NCBI GenBank assembly: GCA_030425195.1
Contig: JAUIAV010000014.1
Coordinates: 51,187-115,186, forward strand
DNA length: 64,000 nt
Direction: 5' to 3'
Source of the DNA: Gammaproteobacteria bacterium
GTDB taxonomy: Bacteria > Pseudomonadota > Gammaproteobacteria > Pseudomonadales > Azotimanducaceae
Of this stretch, positions 19,057-30,582 are shown one piece after another. Numbering within the stretch: position 1 is the first letter of the stretch; the number at the start of each line of letters is the position of its first letter. The notes beneath the pieces were generated by a model. It worked only from the letters and a program-made list of their open reading frames with translations, searched no databases and had not been told where the DNA came from. The translations under genes were made by a program, and so were the position numbers.

Positions 19057-19976
19057 GATCCGTGGGAAAGCCGGTGCGGCAGCACGAGCTCCAGCCGGGA
19101 AGTCATGCCGAGCCGCGGCAGCAGCGGCCCGGCGCCGAAGGGCACCAGAGCCGGTCCGTCTTCTGTCGTGAGCGCATCCGCGGCCTGGCGGGCACAGTCC
19201 AAGGCACGCTCGAGGAGAACATCTGCGGATTCCGGTCCGTACAGATGACAGACCACGTAGACGGTCTGACCTTCGAACACGGCCATCCCCGGCGCCAGGG
19301 CCGCGAGCCGGTCCATCGCCTCGTCGTCCAGTCCGCCCCGGCGATCCGGATCGATGCCTTCGAGCAGGGTCATGCCCTCACCCGCCAGGTTGTCCAGCGC
19401 TTCCGCATTGTGGCTGAGCGCCACGTCACGGTCGGGACGCAGCACCTCCAGATGTGCGTAGATACGCTTGTTGCCCCGTTCGATCACGTAGAGGGCGATC
19501 AGCGCGTCCTCGAGCTCGCCCGCAAAATAGAACTGATTGGCATCCGGGCCATAGAGGATGGCCCGGTTGAAGATCTGATTCGCCCAGAGATTGCTTCGCC
19601 CGCAGTCACGGCCCCGGCAGCTGAACAGAGGCTCGATGTCGAGCACGGTCAGATAGTGGCGGATGACTTCCTCGGTGGATGTGCCGGATGGCATCTCGTA
19701 GGTCGCCCACTCCCGGGAGGCAGACGTCCGGACCTCATGCTCCACCCGGACGTCCCGGCGGGTTCTGTCCACCCGGCCGAGGGCGTATTCACGGCGCTTC
19801 AGGCTGTCGTCCCGCTCGTAGCCGACGATCCAAGAGTCAGGCACCCGGGGAAGATTCAGCGGGTCCTGCGCACCGGATACGTCCGCCGCCTGCACCGGCA
19901 GTGCGAGCAGGAGACAGAGCAGACTCAGAACCCGGACGGCCGTCGTGCCGCCCGCAGCTGTATCGAAGATCGGCAT
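19053..19976 (-). CDS. DUF4892 family periplasmic protein
   Basis: A 307-residue exported protein of unknown function. With ATG at 19976 it begins M-P-I-F-D-T and has a signal peptide ending near L-P-V-Q-A-A-D; an in-frame ATG at 20027 would add 17 residues and overlap htpG by 8 bases, so the start is not certain. The S-C-R-G-R-D-C-G-R-S-N-L-W-A-N-Q-I-F stretch is the hallmark I associate with DUF4892; its two cysteines could form a disulphide. It is coupled to prmB by a 4-base overlap. No enzymatic motif seen. Confidence 0.8.
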   Translation of the reverse strand: MPIFDTAAGGTTAVRVLSLLCLLLALPVQAADVSGAQDPLNLPRVPDSWIVGYERDDSLKRREYALGRVDRTRRDVRVEHEVRTSASREWATYEMPSGTSTEEVIRHYLTVLDIEPLFSCRGRDCGRSNLWANQIFNRAILYGPDANQFYFAGELEDALIALYVIERGNKRIYAHLEVLRPDRDVALSHNAEALDNLAGEGMTLLEGIDPDRRGGLDDEAMDRLAALAPGMAVFEGQTVYVVCHLYGPESADVLLERALDCARQAADALTTEDGPALVPFGAGPLLPRLGMTSRLELVLPHRLSHGS

Positions 19977-20019
19977 TCGGCCAATGCTAATGACGCACCG
20001 GCCGGATGCAAACGACCGG

Positions 20020-21921
20020 TCAGTCATCCAGCAGTGAAAGCAGCAGCCGGTTTAGGCGATTGACGTAGGCCGCCGCGTCCCTGGGGGCGGTGCCGTCGGC
20101 CAGGCTCGCCTGATCGAAGAGAATCAGAACCAGGTCTCTGAACCGGTCTTCGTCCGCTTCCCGGTCCAGACGGGTCAACAGCGGGTGCCCGGCGTTGTAC
20201 TCGAAGACGGGCTTCGACGCAGGCAGCTGCTGGCCGGTGGCTTCCAGGATCTTGCGCATCTGAGCACCGGGGTCGTGCGCACCCAGGACCAGACAGGCCG
20301 GCGAGTCGGTCAGCCGCTGGGACGGACGGACGTCCTCCACCTGATCGTCGAGCACCGCCTTGATGCGTTCGGTGAGCCCGTCGCTTTCCGTCTCAGGGGT
20401 TTCGTCCGCCTCGCCAGGCAGTGCCAGATCGCCCCGCATGACGTCCACGAACGCCTTGCCATCGAAGTCCTGAAGATTCGACATCATCCACTCGTCGATG
20501 CGATCGAACAGCAGCAGCACCTCGATACCCTTCTTCCGGAAGACTTCCAGGTGCGGGCTCGATTTCGCATTCTCCGGCGACTCTGCGATCAGGTAATAGA
20601 TCTTCTCCTGACCTTCCACCATGCGGCCAACGTAGTCCTCGAGAGAGACGTGTTTCTCCTCGTCCGGGTCCGTGGTGGACGCGAAGCGCAGGAGCTTGAG
20701 AATGGTTTCCCGATTGGCGAAGTCTTCGCCCGTACCTTCCTTCAGCACCTCGCCGAATTCACCGATGAAAGTCTGATAGTCCGCCGGCTCGTTCTTAGCC
20801 AGAGTCTCCAGCATGTTCAGGGCCCGCTTGGTGAGCGCACTGCGGATGCTGGTCACCCGTTCGTCCTGCTGCAGGATTTCCCGGGAAACGTTCAGCGGCA
20901 GGTCGTTGGAATCCACCACGCCCTTGATGAAACGCAGGTACAGCGGCAGGAACTGCTCCGCCTCGTCCATGATGAAGACACGCTGGACGTAGAGCTTGAG
21001 CCCTCTCGGCGCCTCCCGGTTCCAGAGATCGAACGGCGCCGAGCGCGGCACGTAGAGCAGGCTCGTGTATTCGAGCTTGCCTTCCACCCGGTTGTGGCTC
21101 CAGGACAGCGGATCCTGGAAGTCGTGGGAGACGTGCTTGTAGAACTCCCGGTACTCGTCCTCTTCCACCTCGCTTCGGGACCGGGTCCAGAGCGCCTTGG
21201 CGGAGTTGACGGTCTCGAATTCCGTGGCAGCGGTCCCGGAGGTCCCGTCATCGTCGGCGGGCGGCGCAACTTTCTCCATCTCCACCGGCACGCCGATGTG
21301 GTCCGAGTAGCGGCCGACGATGTTTCGCAGCCGGTAGGCATCGGCGAACTCCTTCGCATCCGGTTTCAGATGCAGAATGACCTGCGTGCCGGCGGGCAGA
21401 TCGGGCGCGTCCTCGACGGTGAACGCGTCCTCGCCCCTGGACGTCCAGCGGGTGCCGGTACCGGATTCACCCTGCCCGTCGAGGGCCGAACGCGTGAGCA
21501 CTTCCACCTCATCGGCGACGATGAAGGCACTGTAGAAGCCGACGCCGAACTGACCGATCAGATTGGAGTCTTTCTTCTGATCCCCCGTCAGCTGATTCAG
21601 GAACTCGGCGGTGCCGGATTTGGCGATGGTGCCGAGATGCTCGATCACCTGATCCCGGGTCATGCCGATCCCGTTGTCGGCGATGCTCACGGTGCCGTTC
21701 TCCTCATCGAAGGTCACCCGGATGGCGAAATCGCCCGCAGGGACCAGGTCCGGCTTCGCGATGGACTCGAAGCGGAGCTTGTCGATGGCGTCGGATGCGT
21801 TGGAGATGAGCTCCCGGAGGAAGATTTCCCTGTTCGAATACAGGGAGTGGATCATCAGCTGCAGCAGCTGCTTGGCCTCCGTCTGGAAGCCGTAAGTCTC
21901 GGTGGTGACAGGTTCAGCCAT
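20020..21921 (-). CDS. htpG: Molecular chaperone HtpG (Hsp90)
   Basis: A 633-residue bacterial Hsp90, normal length. The GHKL ATPase domain has [10 protein letters not shown], the Mg/ATP loop I-A-D-N-G-I-G-M-T and [14 protein letters not shown]. The middle domain has [10 protein letters not shown] and the C-terminal dimerisation domain follows. It sits just downstream of sucD but has its own heat-shock-type promoter (21955-21982). ATG at 21921. Confidence 0.97.
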   Translation of the reverse strand: MAEPVTTETYGFQTEAKQLLQLMIHSLYSNREIFLRELISNASDAIDKLRFESIAKPDLVPAGDFAIRVTFDEENGTVSIADNGIGMTRDQVIEHLGTIAKSGTAEFLNQLTGDQKKDSNLIGQFGVGFYSAFIVADEVEVLTRSALDGQGESGTGTRWTSRGEDAFTVEDAPDLPAGTQVILHLKPDAKEFADAYRLRNIVGRYSDHIGVPVEMEKVAPPADDDGTSGTAATEFETVNSAKALWTRSRSEVEEDEYREFYKHVSHDFQDPLSWSHNRVEGKLEYTSLLYVPRSAPFDLWNREAPRGLKLYVQRVFIMDEAEQFLPLYLRFIKGVVDSNDLPLNVSREILQQDERVTSIRSALTKRALNMLETLAKNEPADYQTFIGEFGEVLKEGTGEDFANRETILKLLRFASTTDPDEEKHVSLEDYVGRMVEGQEKIYYLIAESPENAKSSPHLEVFRKKGIEVLLLFDRIDEWMMSNLQDFDGKAFVDVMRGDLALPGEADETPETESDGLTERIKAVLDDQVEDVRPSQRLTDSPACLVLGAHDPGAQMRKILEATGQQLPASKPVFEYNAGHPLLTRLDREADEDRFRDLVLILFDQASLADGTAPRDAAAYVNRLNRLLLSLLDD

Positions 21922-21954
21922 GCGTTCGCCCTGGTTGTGTGACTCCAGGGCGCT

Positions 21955-21982
21955 TTATAAGGCCGCTTGCCTGATTTTCAAG
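21955..21982 (-). promoter_or_regulatory. Sigma32-type heat-shock promoter of htpG
   Basis: On the minus strand, CTTGAAA (21982-21976) is a perfect match to the sigma32 -35 element. After a 13-base spacer comes CCTTATAA (21962-21955), close to the sigma32 -10. The promoter ends 33 bases before the htpG ATG. A GCGACCG/CGGTCGC inverted repeat just upstream (21984-22006) may end the sucCD transcript, although it lacks a T-run. Confidence 0.7.
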
Positions 21983-22019
21983 GGCGACCGCCAAATTGAC
22001 GGTCGCACCGCGGCAGGGA

Positions 22020-22895
22020 TCAGTCCCAGCCGGTCACCTCGGACAGGGCGTCGCCGATGTCGGCCAGGCTCTTCACCGTGCGTACGCCTGCTGCTTCGAG
22101 CGCGGCGAACTTATCGGCCGCCGTGCCTTTACCACCGGCGATGATGGCACCGGCATGGCCCATCCGTTTCCCGGGCGGAGCGGTGACGCCGGCAATGTAG
22201 CCGACGACGGGCTTGGTCACGTTGGCCTTGATGAACTCGGCCGCTTCTTCCTCGGCCGTCCCGCCGATCTCACCCACCATGACGATGGCCTCCGTGGCCG
22301 GATCGTCCTGGAACAGAGTCAGAATGTCGATGAAGTGACTGCCCGGGATGGGGTCGCCGCCGATGCCCACGCAGGTGGACTGACCATAGCCCTTGTCCGT
22401 GGTCTGCTTGACCGCCTCATAGGTCAGCGTGCCGGAGCGGGAGACGATGCCCACCTTGCCGGGCAGATGAATCTCACCGGGCATGATGCCGATCTTGCAT
22501 TCCCCGGGCGTGATCACCCCCGGGCAGTTCGGACCGATCAGGCGTACGCCGACGCTGTCGATCTTGGCCTTCACCTTCAGCATGTCGAGAGTCGGAATAC
22601 CTTCCGTGATACAGACCACCAGCTCGATACCGGCATCCACGGCTTCCAGAATGGAGTCCTGACAGAATGGCGCGGGCACGTAGATCACCGATGCGGTGGC
22701 GCCCGTCGCTTCCACGGCCTGGCGGACCGTGTCGAAAACCGGTTTGCCGAGATGCTCGGAACCACCCTTGCCCGGCGTTACCCCGCCAACCAGCTGGGTG
22801 CCGTAGGCAATGGCCTGCTCGCTGTGCAGCGTGCCCTGGCCGCCGGTGAAACCCTGGCAGATGACCTTGGTGTTCTTGTCGACCAGTACGCTCAT
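22020..22895 (-). CDS. sucD: Succinyl-CoA synthetase alpha subunit
   Basis: A 291-residue alpha subunit that binds CoA and carries the phospho-histidine intermediate. The CoA-binding Rossmann motif G-F-T-G-G-Q-G-T is near residue 16. The active-site His lies in R-M-G-H-A-G-A-I-I near the C-terminus. The G-P-N-C-P-G-V-I motif is present. ATG at 22895 overlaps the sucC stop by 4 bases. Last gene of the TCA block before htpG. Confidence 0.97.
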   Translation of the reverse strand: MSVLVDKNTKVICQGFTGGQGTLHSEQAIAYGTQLVGGVTPGKGGSEHLGKPVFDTVRQAVEATGATASVIYVPAPFCQDSILEAVDAGIELVVCITEGIPTLDMLKVKAKIDSVGVRLIGPNCPGVITPGECKIGIMPGEIHLPGKVGIVSRSGTLTYEAVKQTTDKGYGQSTCVGIGGDPIPGSHFIDILTLFQDDPATEAIVMVGEIGGTAEEEAAEFIKANVTKPVVGYIAGVTAPPGKRMGHAGAIIAGGKGTAADKFAALEAAGVRTVKSLADIGDALSEVTGWD

Positions 22896-24061
22896 GCCTT
22901 ACCTCCTGCTGCAGCCACCGCTTTTTCGGCCGCGTCCGTGAGGCTCTCTGCGGCGATGATGTTGAGACCGCTCTTGTCCAGCGTCTCCCGGCCGAGGGCT
23001 GCGTTGTTGCCCTCGAAACGGACGACCACGGGCACTTCCACGCCCACTTCCTCCACAGCACCGATGATGCCCTCGGCGATCACCGCACAGCTGACGATGC
23101 CGCCGAAGATGTTGATCAGCACGGCCTTCACGTTCTCGTCCGAGAGAATGATCTTGAATGCCTCGGAGACCGCCTCCTTGGTGGCGCCGCCGCCCACGTC
23201 CAGGAAATTGGCCGGATTGCCGCCGTGCAGCTTCACCAGATCCATGGTGCCCATGGCGAGCCCCGCGCCGTTCACCATGCAGCCGATGTTGCCGTCGAGC
23301 GCCACGTAGTTGAGGTTGTACTCTGCCGCCTGGGCTTCGCGCTCGTCTTCCTGAGACGGGTCGTGCATGGCAGCGACCTTCTCCTGGCGATACAGCGCAT
23401 TGCCGTCGACGTTCACCTTGGCATCCAGACAATGGATGTTGCCCTCGGAGGTGACCACCAGCGGATTGATCTCCAGCAGCGAACAATCCAGATCCTCAAA
23501 TAGTTTGGCTAACCCCATGAAAAGATTCGTAAATTGCCTGATCTGAGGGCCTTTCAGACCGAGCTGGAAGGCCAGCTCACGGCCCTGGAACGGCTGGGGT
23601 CCGACCGCCGGGTCGATGGTCGCCCGGAGGATCTTCTCCGGCGTCTCTTCGGCCACCTGCTCGATCTCCACACCACCTTCCGTGGACGCCATGAAGACGA
23701 TGCGACGGCTTCCCCGGTCCACCACGGCACCGAGATAGAGTTCCGTATCGATGTCCGTGCAGCTTTCCACGTAGATCTTGCTCACCGGCTGACCGTGCTC
23801 GTCGGTCTGTATGGTGACCAGATTCTTGCCGATCCACTGGTCGGCGAACGCGCGTACCTCGTCCGTACTGTCGGCCAGCTTCACGCCACCGGCTTTGCCG
23901 CGTCCGCCGGCGTGCACCTGCACCTTGACCACCCAGCGGTCTCCGCCGATCTTCTCTGCCGCAGCCACGGCCTCGTCGGCCGTATCCACCGCATATCCCT
24001 CGGATACGGGCAGGCCGTATTCCGCAAACAGGCCTTTGGCCTGGTACTCGTGTAGGTTCAT
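22892..24061 (-). CDS. sucC: Succinyl-CoA synthetase beta subunit
   Basis: A 389-residue ATP-grasp subunit giving nucleotide specificity and dimerising with SucD. It starts M-N-L-H-E-Y-Q-A-K, the family signature. [15 protein letters not shown] and [10 protein letters not shown] follow, then the I-N-I-F-G-G-I loop and G-N-N-A-A-L-G. Separated from lpdA by a 51-base gap. Confidence 0.97.
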   Translation of the reverse strand: MNLHEYQAKGLFAEYGLPVSEGYAVDTADEAVAAAEKIGGDRWVVKVQVHAGGRGKAGGVKLADSTDEVRAFADQWIGKNLVTIQTDEHGQPVSKIYVESCTDIDTELYLGAVVDRGSRRIVFMASTEGGVEIEQVAEETPEKILRATIDPAVGPQPFQGRELAFQLGLKGPQIRQFTNLFMGLAKLFEDLDCSLLEINPLVVTSEGNIHCLDAKVNVDGNALYRQEKVAAMHDPSQEDEREAQAAEYNLNYVALDGNIGCMVNGAGLAMGTMDLVKLHGGNPANFLDVGGGATKEAVSEAFKIILSDENVKAVLINIFGGIVSCAVIAEGIIGAVEEVGVEVPVVVRFEGNNAALGRETLDKSGLNIIAAESLTDAAEKAVAAAGGKA

Positions 24062-24112
24062 GATTTTCCTGTCAGTACGTTTCCAGTCAGTGCGTTTGTG
24101 TTGGTCTGCCCG

Positions 24113-25576
<1,464 letters not shown>

Positions 25577-26806
25577 TTAGAGTTCCAGAAGGATACGGGC
25601 CGGATCTTCGATCATGCCCTTGAGCGTGACCAGGAAGCGCACGGCCTCCTGTCCATCGATGAGCCGGTGATCGTACGACAGGGCGAGATACATCATGGGT
25701 CTGACCACGATCTCGCCATCCACCACCATCGGCCGTTCCTGAATCTTGTGCATGCCGAGAATGGCCGTCTGTGGCGGGTTCAGAATCGGCGTGGAGAGGA
25801 GCGAACCGAACACGCCGCCATTGGAAATGGTGAAGGTCCCGCCCGCCATGTCATCGATGGAAAGCTTGTTCTCTCTGGCCTTGCTGCCGTACTCGTTGAT
25901 CTGGTCTTCGATCTGGGCGAGCGACAGCGCGTCCGCATCCCGGACCACGGGCACCACCAGCCCCCGCTCGGTGCTGACCGCGACGCCGATGTCGTAATAG
26001 CCGTGGTAGATGATGTCGTCAGCGTCGATGGACGCATTGACCGCCGGGAACCGCTTCAGGGATTCCACCGCGGCCCGCACGAAGAACGACATGAACCCGA
26101 GGCGGGTGCCGTTGTGACGCGCCTGAAATTCTTCCTGATAACGTTTGCGCATGGTCATGATCGGCTGCATGTCCACCTCGTTGAAGGTGGTGAGCATGGC
26201 TGCGTTGTGCTGCGCTTCCACGAGGCGCCTGGCGATGCTGGCGCGCAGGCGGGTCATGGGCACGCGGCGCTCGACACGCTCGCCGGACTCGGCAAACGGC
26301 TCATCCGCGGGTGCCCGGGGCTGATCAGCCGCCGGCGTCGCCGCCGGAACCGCAGTGGAGGCTGGCGCTGCTGTCTGATCGGCGACGGCCCGGGTCACGT
26401 CATCCTTGGTGATCCGGCCGTCCTTGCCGGTTCCGGAGACACTCTGAATGTCCAGACCCTGCTCATCGGCCAGTTTCTTCGCGGCGGGACTGGCGCTGAC
26501 CGATCCCGCGGACGCGGGTACCGTGCCGGCCGGTGCCCCACCAGGCTCCGGCGGCGGGCTCGGCGGGACCGCCTCCGACGCCTCGAACCGGGCGATGAGC
26601 TCCTCGCTTTCCACGGTTTCGCCTTCGTCTTTCAGGATCTCCGTGAGAGCGCCGTTGTCCGGTGCCACCACCTCGAGCACGACCTTGTCCGTCTCGATAT
26701 CCACCAGCAGATCGTCCCGGGCCACGGCCTGTCCCGGCCGCTTGTGCCAGACGGCCACCGTCCCTTCGCTGATGGATTCCGGAAAGGTGGGCGCTTTGAT
26801 GTCCAT
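25577..26806 (-). CDS. sucB: Dihydrolipoyllysine-residue succinyltransferase (E2)
   Basis: A 409-residue E2 core of the 2-oxoglutarate dehydrogenase complex. One lipoyl domain at the N-terminus has the lipoylated Lys in [11 protein letters not shown] (residue ~42). An Ala/Pro-rich linker, a peripheral-subunit binding domain ([12 protein letters not shown], residues ~105-140) and the catalytic domain follow. The active-site motif near the C-terminus is [12 protein letters not shown] at 26806. Confidence 0.96.
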   Translation of the reverse strand: MDIKAPTFPESISEGTVAVWHKRPGQAVARDDLLVDIETDKVVLEVVAPDNGALTEILKDEGETVESEELIARFEASEAVPPSPPPEPGGAPAGTVPASAGSVSASPAAKKLADEQGLDIQSVSGTGKDGRITKDDVTRAVADQTAAPASTAVPAATPAADQPRAPADEPFAESGERVERRVPMTRLRASIARRLVEAQHNAAMLTTFNEVDMQPIMTMRKRYQEEFQARHNGTRLGFMSFFVRAAVESLKRFPAVNASIDADDIIYHGYYDIGVAVSTERGLVVPVVRDADALSLAQIEDQINEYGSKARENKLSIDDMAGGTFTISNGGVFGSLLSTPILNPPQTAILGMHKIQERPMVVDGEIVVRPMMYLALSYDHRLIDGQEAVRFLVTLKGMIEDPARILLEL

Positions 26807-26830
26807 GATCCGTTTTTCCTTGTTCCTTTA

Positions 26831-26860
26831 TCGCTTCTTTGTCGCTTCTTGATCGCTTCT
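26831..26860. repeat. Three direct repeats of TCGCTTCT at ~11-bp period
   Basis: TCGCTTCT occurs at 26831-26838, 26842-26849 and 26853-26860, in the 88-bp sucA-sucB gap. On the transcribed (minus) strand this is AGAAGCGA three times, in the leader before the sucB ribosome site. It may be a simple slippage repeat; no function is apparent. Confidence 0.6.
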
Positions 26861-26894
26861 AGAAAGTCACTTCCATGCTGGTCGCAGAGAACGA

Positions 26895-29735
26895 TCAGCC
26901 GAACAGCGCATCTTCCACCAGGCGCTGCTGGCGGACCGTATGGGCGCCGGCGAAACCACCGGCAGGCGCCGCAAACGGTTCCCGGCCGGCATACGCCAGA
27001 TAGAGCGTGTCGTCGTGCTTGAGAATCACGCGGCGCATGTGGTGCTGACTGGCGTACCAGGCACCCTGATTCATGGGCTCCTCCTGGCACCAGACCACGT
27101 CCTTGAGGCCCTCGTAGGGCGCGATCACCTCCTCCAGGCGCTCCTCCGGAAAGGGATAGAGCTGCTCCAGACGGACGATGGCCACGTTGTCGGCCTCAGC
27201 CTCCCGGCGCCGTTCGAGGAGGTCGTAGTAGACCTTGCCGCTGCACAGAATCAGCCGGTCGACCTTCGCCGGGTCCAGATCCTCCACTTCCGGCAGTACG
27301 GTTTCGAAGCTGCCGTGGGCCAGATCCTCCAGGGTGGAGACGGCCAGCTTGTGCCGGAGCAGGCTCTTCGGCGTGAGCGCCACCAGCGGGATCCGTGCCG
27401 GGCGGATCGCCTGGCGCCGCAGCATGTGGTAGACCTGAGCCGGCGTCGTGGGAATGCACACCTGCATGTTGTGCTGCGCACAGAGCTGCAGGAAACGTTC
27501 GAGTCTGGCAGACGAGTGCTCGGGCCCGGCACCTTCGTAGCCGTGCGGCAGCAGCATGGTCAGCCCGCACAGCCGCAGCCATTTGATGGCGCCGCTGGAT
27601 ATGAACTGATCGATCACCACCTGAGCCCCGTTGGCGAAATCGCCGAACTGCGCCTCCCAGATCACGAGCGTCCTGGGGGCGGTGGTGGAATAGCCGTACT
27701 CGAAGGCGAGGACGGCTTCCTCGGACAGCAGCGAATCATAGATCTCGAACGACGCCTCTTCCGAGACCGTCTGCAGCGGAACGTGCCGCTCGCCGTCCTT
27801 CTGGTTGTACACGCAGGCATGACGGTGTGAGAAGGTGCCGACACCCACGTCCTGGCCCGTCAGGCGGACGCCGAGACCGCCGTCGAGCAGCGTCGCATAG
27901 GCCATGACCTCGGCGAAGCCCCAGTTGATGGGCATCGCACCTGCGGCCATCTTGTGCCGGTCTTCGAGGATCTTCTGCACCTGGCGCTGCAGGACGAAGC
28001 TTTCCGGCATTTCCTCCAGACGGGCTGCCAGCGCGCGGAGCCGGTCCAGCGGCACGGTGGTATCCGCGGGCGTATTCCAGTCGTGGCCGAGGTACGGCTC
28101 CCAGTTCACGAACAGATTCACGTCCGGCTCGTGCACGAGCGACAGGGCCACGTGCCCGCCGTTCTCCAGCGCCTGACGGTAGGTCTCCACCATGTCGTCC
28201 GCCTGATGCGTGGTCACGGACCCCTCCGCCACCAGTCTGTCCACGTACAGAGACCGGGTGGTGGGCAGCGAGCGGATCTTCTTGTACATGAGCGGCTGAG
28301 TCTTCATGGGCTCTTCCGCTTCGTTGTGACCCCGGCGCCGGTAGCAGACCAGGTCGATGACCACGTCCTTGTTGAACTCCATGCGGTAGTCGGCGGCCAG
28401 CTGGGTGACGAAGATGACGGCTTCGGGATCGTCGGCGTTCACGTGGAAGATGGGTGCCTGCACCATCTTGGCCACCTCGGTGCAGTACTCGGTGGACCGG
28501 GCATCGTCCTGACGATGCATGGTGAACCCGACTTGGTTGTTGATGATCACGTGAATGGTGCCGCCGGTCCTGAAGCCCCGGGTCTGGGACATCTGGAAGG
28601 TCTCCATGACCACACCCTGGCCCGCAAACGCCGCGTCTCCATGAACGATGATGGGCACCACGAGATCGCCTTCGGCATCCCTGCGCCGGTCCTGACGGGC
28701 CCGGACGGATCCTTCCACCACCGGTGCCACGATCTCCAGGTGCGACGGGTTGAAAGCCAGGGCCAGATGCATCTCGCCGCCCGGCGTCATCACGTTGGTG
28801 GAAAACCCCTGGTGGTATTTGACGTCACCGGTCTCTTCCGCGTCGACGTCCGGCATCTTGCCGTCGAACTCGTCGAACAGATCCCAGGGATCCTTCCCGA
28901 GGATGTTCACCAGCACGTTCAGCCGCCCGCGGTGGGCCATGCCGATGACGGTTTCCTTGATGCCGTGGGAGCCCAGCCGCTGCAGCATCTCGTGCAGCAT
29001 GGGAATGAAGCTCTCTCCCCCCTCGAGCCCGAACCGCTTGGTGCCGGGATAGCGACCGTGCAGGTACTTCTCCAGGCCTTCCGCGGCGGTCAGCCGCTCC
29101 AGGATCGTCAGCTTCTGCGCATTCGAGAACTCGGGATGGGCCCGCACACTCTCGATCCGCTGCTGCACCCAGAGCTGCTCGCTCGCCTCGACGATGTGCA
29201 TGTACTCGAACCCGATCGAGCTCGAGTAGGTCCTCTCCAGGGCATCGACGATCTCCGAGAGCTTCGCGGCGCCCGCGCCGTAGTGAAAGGTACCGGTATG
29301 GTAGGTGTCATCCAGATCCGCCGGTGACAGATGGTGGTATGCAAGATCGAGAATGGGCGCCGGCGGTCTTTCCATGAGCCCGAGCGGGTCGATGTTGGCT
29401 TTCTTATGCCCCCGGTGACGGTAGGCGGCCACCAGATCCTGAACCCGCATCTGCTTCTGTTCGTGCGCATTCTGAACCAGCGTGCTCTCCCGCTCGGGGC
29501 GGGCTTTCAGACGGTTGCGGCCGAGGCGCTCGAAATGCTGAATGACAGTGGAGTGCGGGACGTCCGGCTTGAGCGCCGTCTCGAGGCGCGGCAGCTTCTC
29601 GAAGTACTCGCGCCACTCCACGGGGACGCTGTTCGGGTCTTCCAGGAAAGACTCGTACAGGGACTCGATGTAGGCAACGTTGTTCCCGGCCATGTGGGAA
29701 CTGCGCTGCATGCGTTCGAGAAATGACTCGGCCAT
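26895..29735 (-). CDS. sucA: 2-oxoglutarate dehydrogenase E1 component
   Basis: A 946-residue thiamine-diphosphate enzyme that decarboxylates 2-oxoglutarate and succinylates the lipoyl group of SucB. The N-terminal A-Y-I-E-S-L-Y-E-S-F-L-E-D-P segment is the family's E2-binding helix. The central G-M-A-H-R-G-R-L-N-V-L and the ThDP motif (G-D-A-A-F-A-G-Q-G ... I-I-N-N-Q-V-G-F-T) are present. C-terminally there are H-G-Y-E-G-A-G-P-E-H-S-S and V-W-C-Q-E-E-P-M-N-Q-G-A-W. ATG at 29735; the 111-bp gap to sdhB could hold an internal promoter. Confidence 0.97.
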   Translation of the reverse strand: MAESFLERMQRSSHMAGNNVAYIESLYESFLEDPNSVPVEWREYFEKLPRLETALKPDVPHSTVIQHFERLGRNRLKARPERESTLVQNAHEQKQMRVQDLVAAYRHRGHKKANIDPLGLMERPPAPILDLAYHHLSPADLDDTYHTGTFHYGAGAAKLSEIVDALERTYSSSIGFEYMHIVEASEQLWVQQRIESVRAHPEFSNAQKLTILERLTAAEGLEKYLHGRYPGTKRFGLEGGESFIPMLHEMLQRLGSHGIKETVIGMAHRGRLNVLVNILGKDPWDLFDEFDGKMPDVDAEETGDVKYHQGFSTNVMTPGGEMHLALAFNPSHLEIVAPVVEGSVRARQDRRRDAEGDLVVPIIVHGDAAFAGQGVVMETFQMSQTRGFRTGGTIHVIINNQVGFTMHRQDDARSTEYCTEVAKMVQAPIFHVNADDPEAVIFVTQLAADYRMEFNKDVVIDLVCYRRRGHNEAEEPMKTQPLMYKKIRSLPTTRSLYVDRLVAEGSVTTHQADDMVETYRQALENGGHVALSLVHEPDVNLFVNWEPYLGHDWNTPADTTVPLDRLRALAARLEEMPESFVLQRQVQKILEDRHKMAAGAMPINWGFAEVMAYATLLDGGLGVRLTGQDVGVGTFSHRHACVYNQKDGERHVPLQTVSEEASFEIYDSLLSEEAVLAFEYGYSTTAPRTLVIWEAQFGDFANGAQVVIDQFISSGAIKWLRLCGLTMLLPHGYEGAGPEHSSARLERFLQLCAQHNMQVCIPTTPAQVYHMLRRQAIRPARIPLVALTPKSLLRHKLAVSTLEDLAHGSFETVLPEVEDLDPAKVDRLILCSGKVYYDLLERRREAEADNVAIVRLEQLYPFPEERLEEVIAPYEGLKDVVWCQEEPMNQGAWYASQHHMRRVILKHDDTLYLAYAGREPFAAPAGGFAGAHTVRQQRLVEDALFG

Positions 29736-29846
29736 ACCACCCTCTTACCGGAATCTGATCTAGGGAGACTCTGAACAGTACCTATGCTGCGACGGCAGCG
29801 TCAGAAAGTCACCCGTGACGCCCGTGCTTTCGGTGCCTGCGCGTCC

Positions 29847-30551
29847 TCAGGTGCCCTGCTGCAGCAGGAGCGTACGGATCTTGCCGATTGCCCGGGTCGG
29901 GTTCAGGCCTTTCGGGCAGACGCTGACACAGTTCATGATGCCCCGGCAGCGGAACACGCTGAAGGGGTCGTCCAGATCCGCCAGACGCTCGGCCGTGGCG
30001 GTGTCCCGGCTGTCGGCAATGAACCGGTAAGCCTGCAGCAGGCCCGCCGGGCCGATGAATTTATCCGGATTCCACCAGAAGGACGGGCAGGATGTGGAGC
30101 AGCAGGCGCAGAGGATGCACTCGTAAAGACCGTCCAGCTTTTCCCGGTCTTCCGGTGACTGCAGCCGTTCCTGTGCCGGCGGCGGCTTGTGGTTGATCAG
30201 ATAGGGAGTGACCTTCTCGTACTGCTGGTAGAACTGGGTCATGTCCACCACCAGATCCCGCACCACGGGCAGGCCCGGCAGCGGCCTGAGCACCAGCTTG
30301 CCGCGCTTGGCCACCTCGGAAACCGGCGTCATGCACGCCAGTCCGTTCCGGCCGTTCATGTTGATGCCGTCGGAACCGCAGACACCCTCACGGCAGGAGC
30401 GCCGGTAGGACAGTGAGGGATCCTGGGCCTTCAGCAGCTCCAGCACGTCGAGCACCATGAGATCCTTGCCTTGCGGCAGATCGATGCTCATTTCCCGCAT
30501 GGCCGGGACCTCGTCCACATCCGGGTTAAATCGATAGACGCTCACCTGCAT
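29847..30551 (-). CDS. sdhB: Succinate dehydrogenase iron-sulfur subunit
   Basis: A 234-residue electron-transfer subunit. The [2Fe-2S] ligands lie in S-C-R-E-G-V-C-G-S-D-G. The [4Fe-4S] set is in C-I-L-C-A-C-C-S-T-S-C-P and the [3Fe-4S] set in C-R-G-I-M-N-C-V-S-V-C-P-K-G. It passes electrons from SdhA to the quinone site at the membrane. 31-base gap from sdhA. Confidence 0.97.
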   Translation of the reverse strand: MQVSVYRFNPDVDEVPAMREMSIDLPQGKDLMVLDVLELLKAQDPSLSYRRSCREGVCGSDGINMNGRNGLACMTPVSEVAKRGKLVLRPLPGLPVVRDLVVDMTQFYQQYEKVTPYLINHKPPPAQERLQSPEDREKLDGLYECILCACCSTSCPSFWWNPDKFIGPAGLLQAYRFIADSRDTATAERLADLDDPFSVFRCRGIMNCVSVCPKGLNPTRAIGKIRTLLLQQGT

Positions 30552-30582
30552 TCGTCGTTCCTCTGATCCGTTCTCGTGCTTC

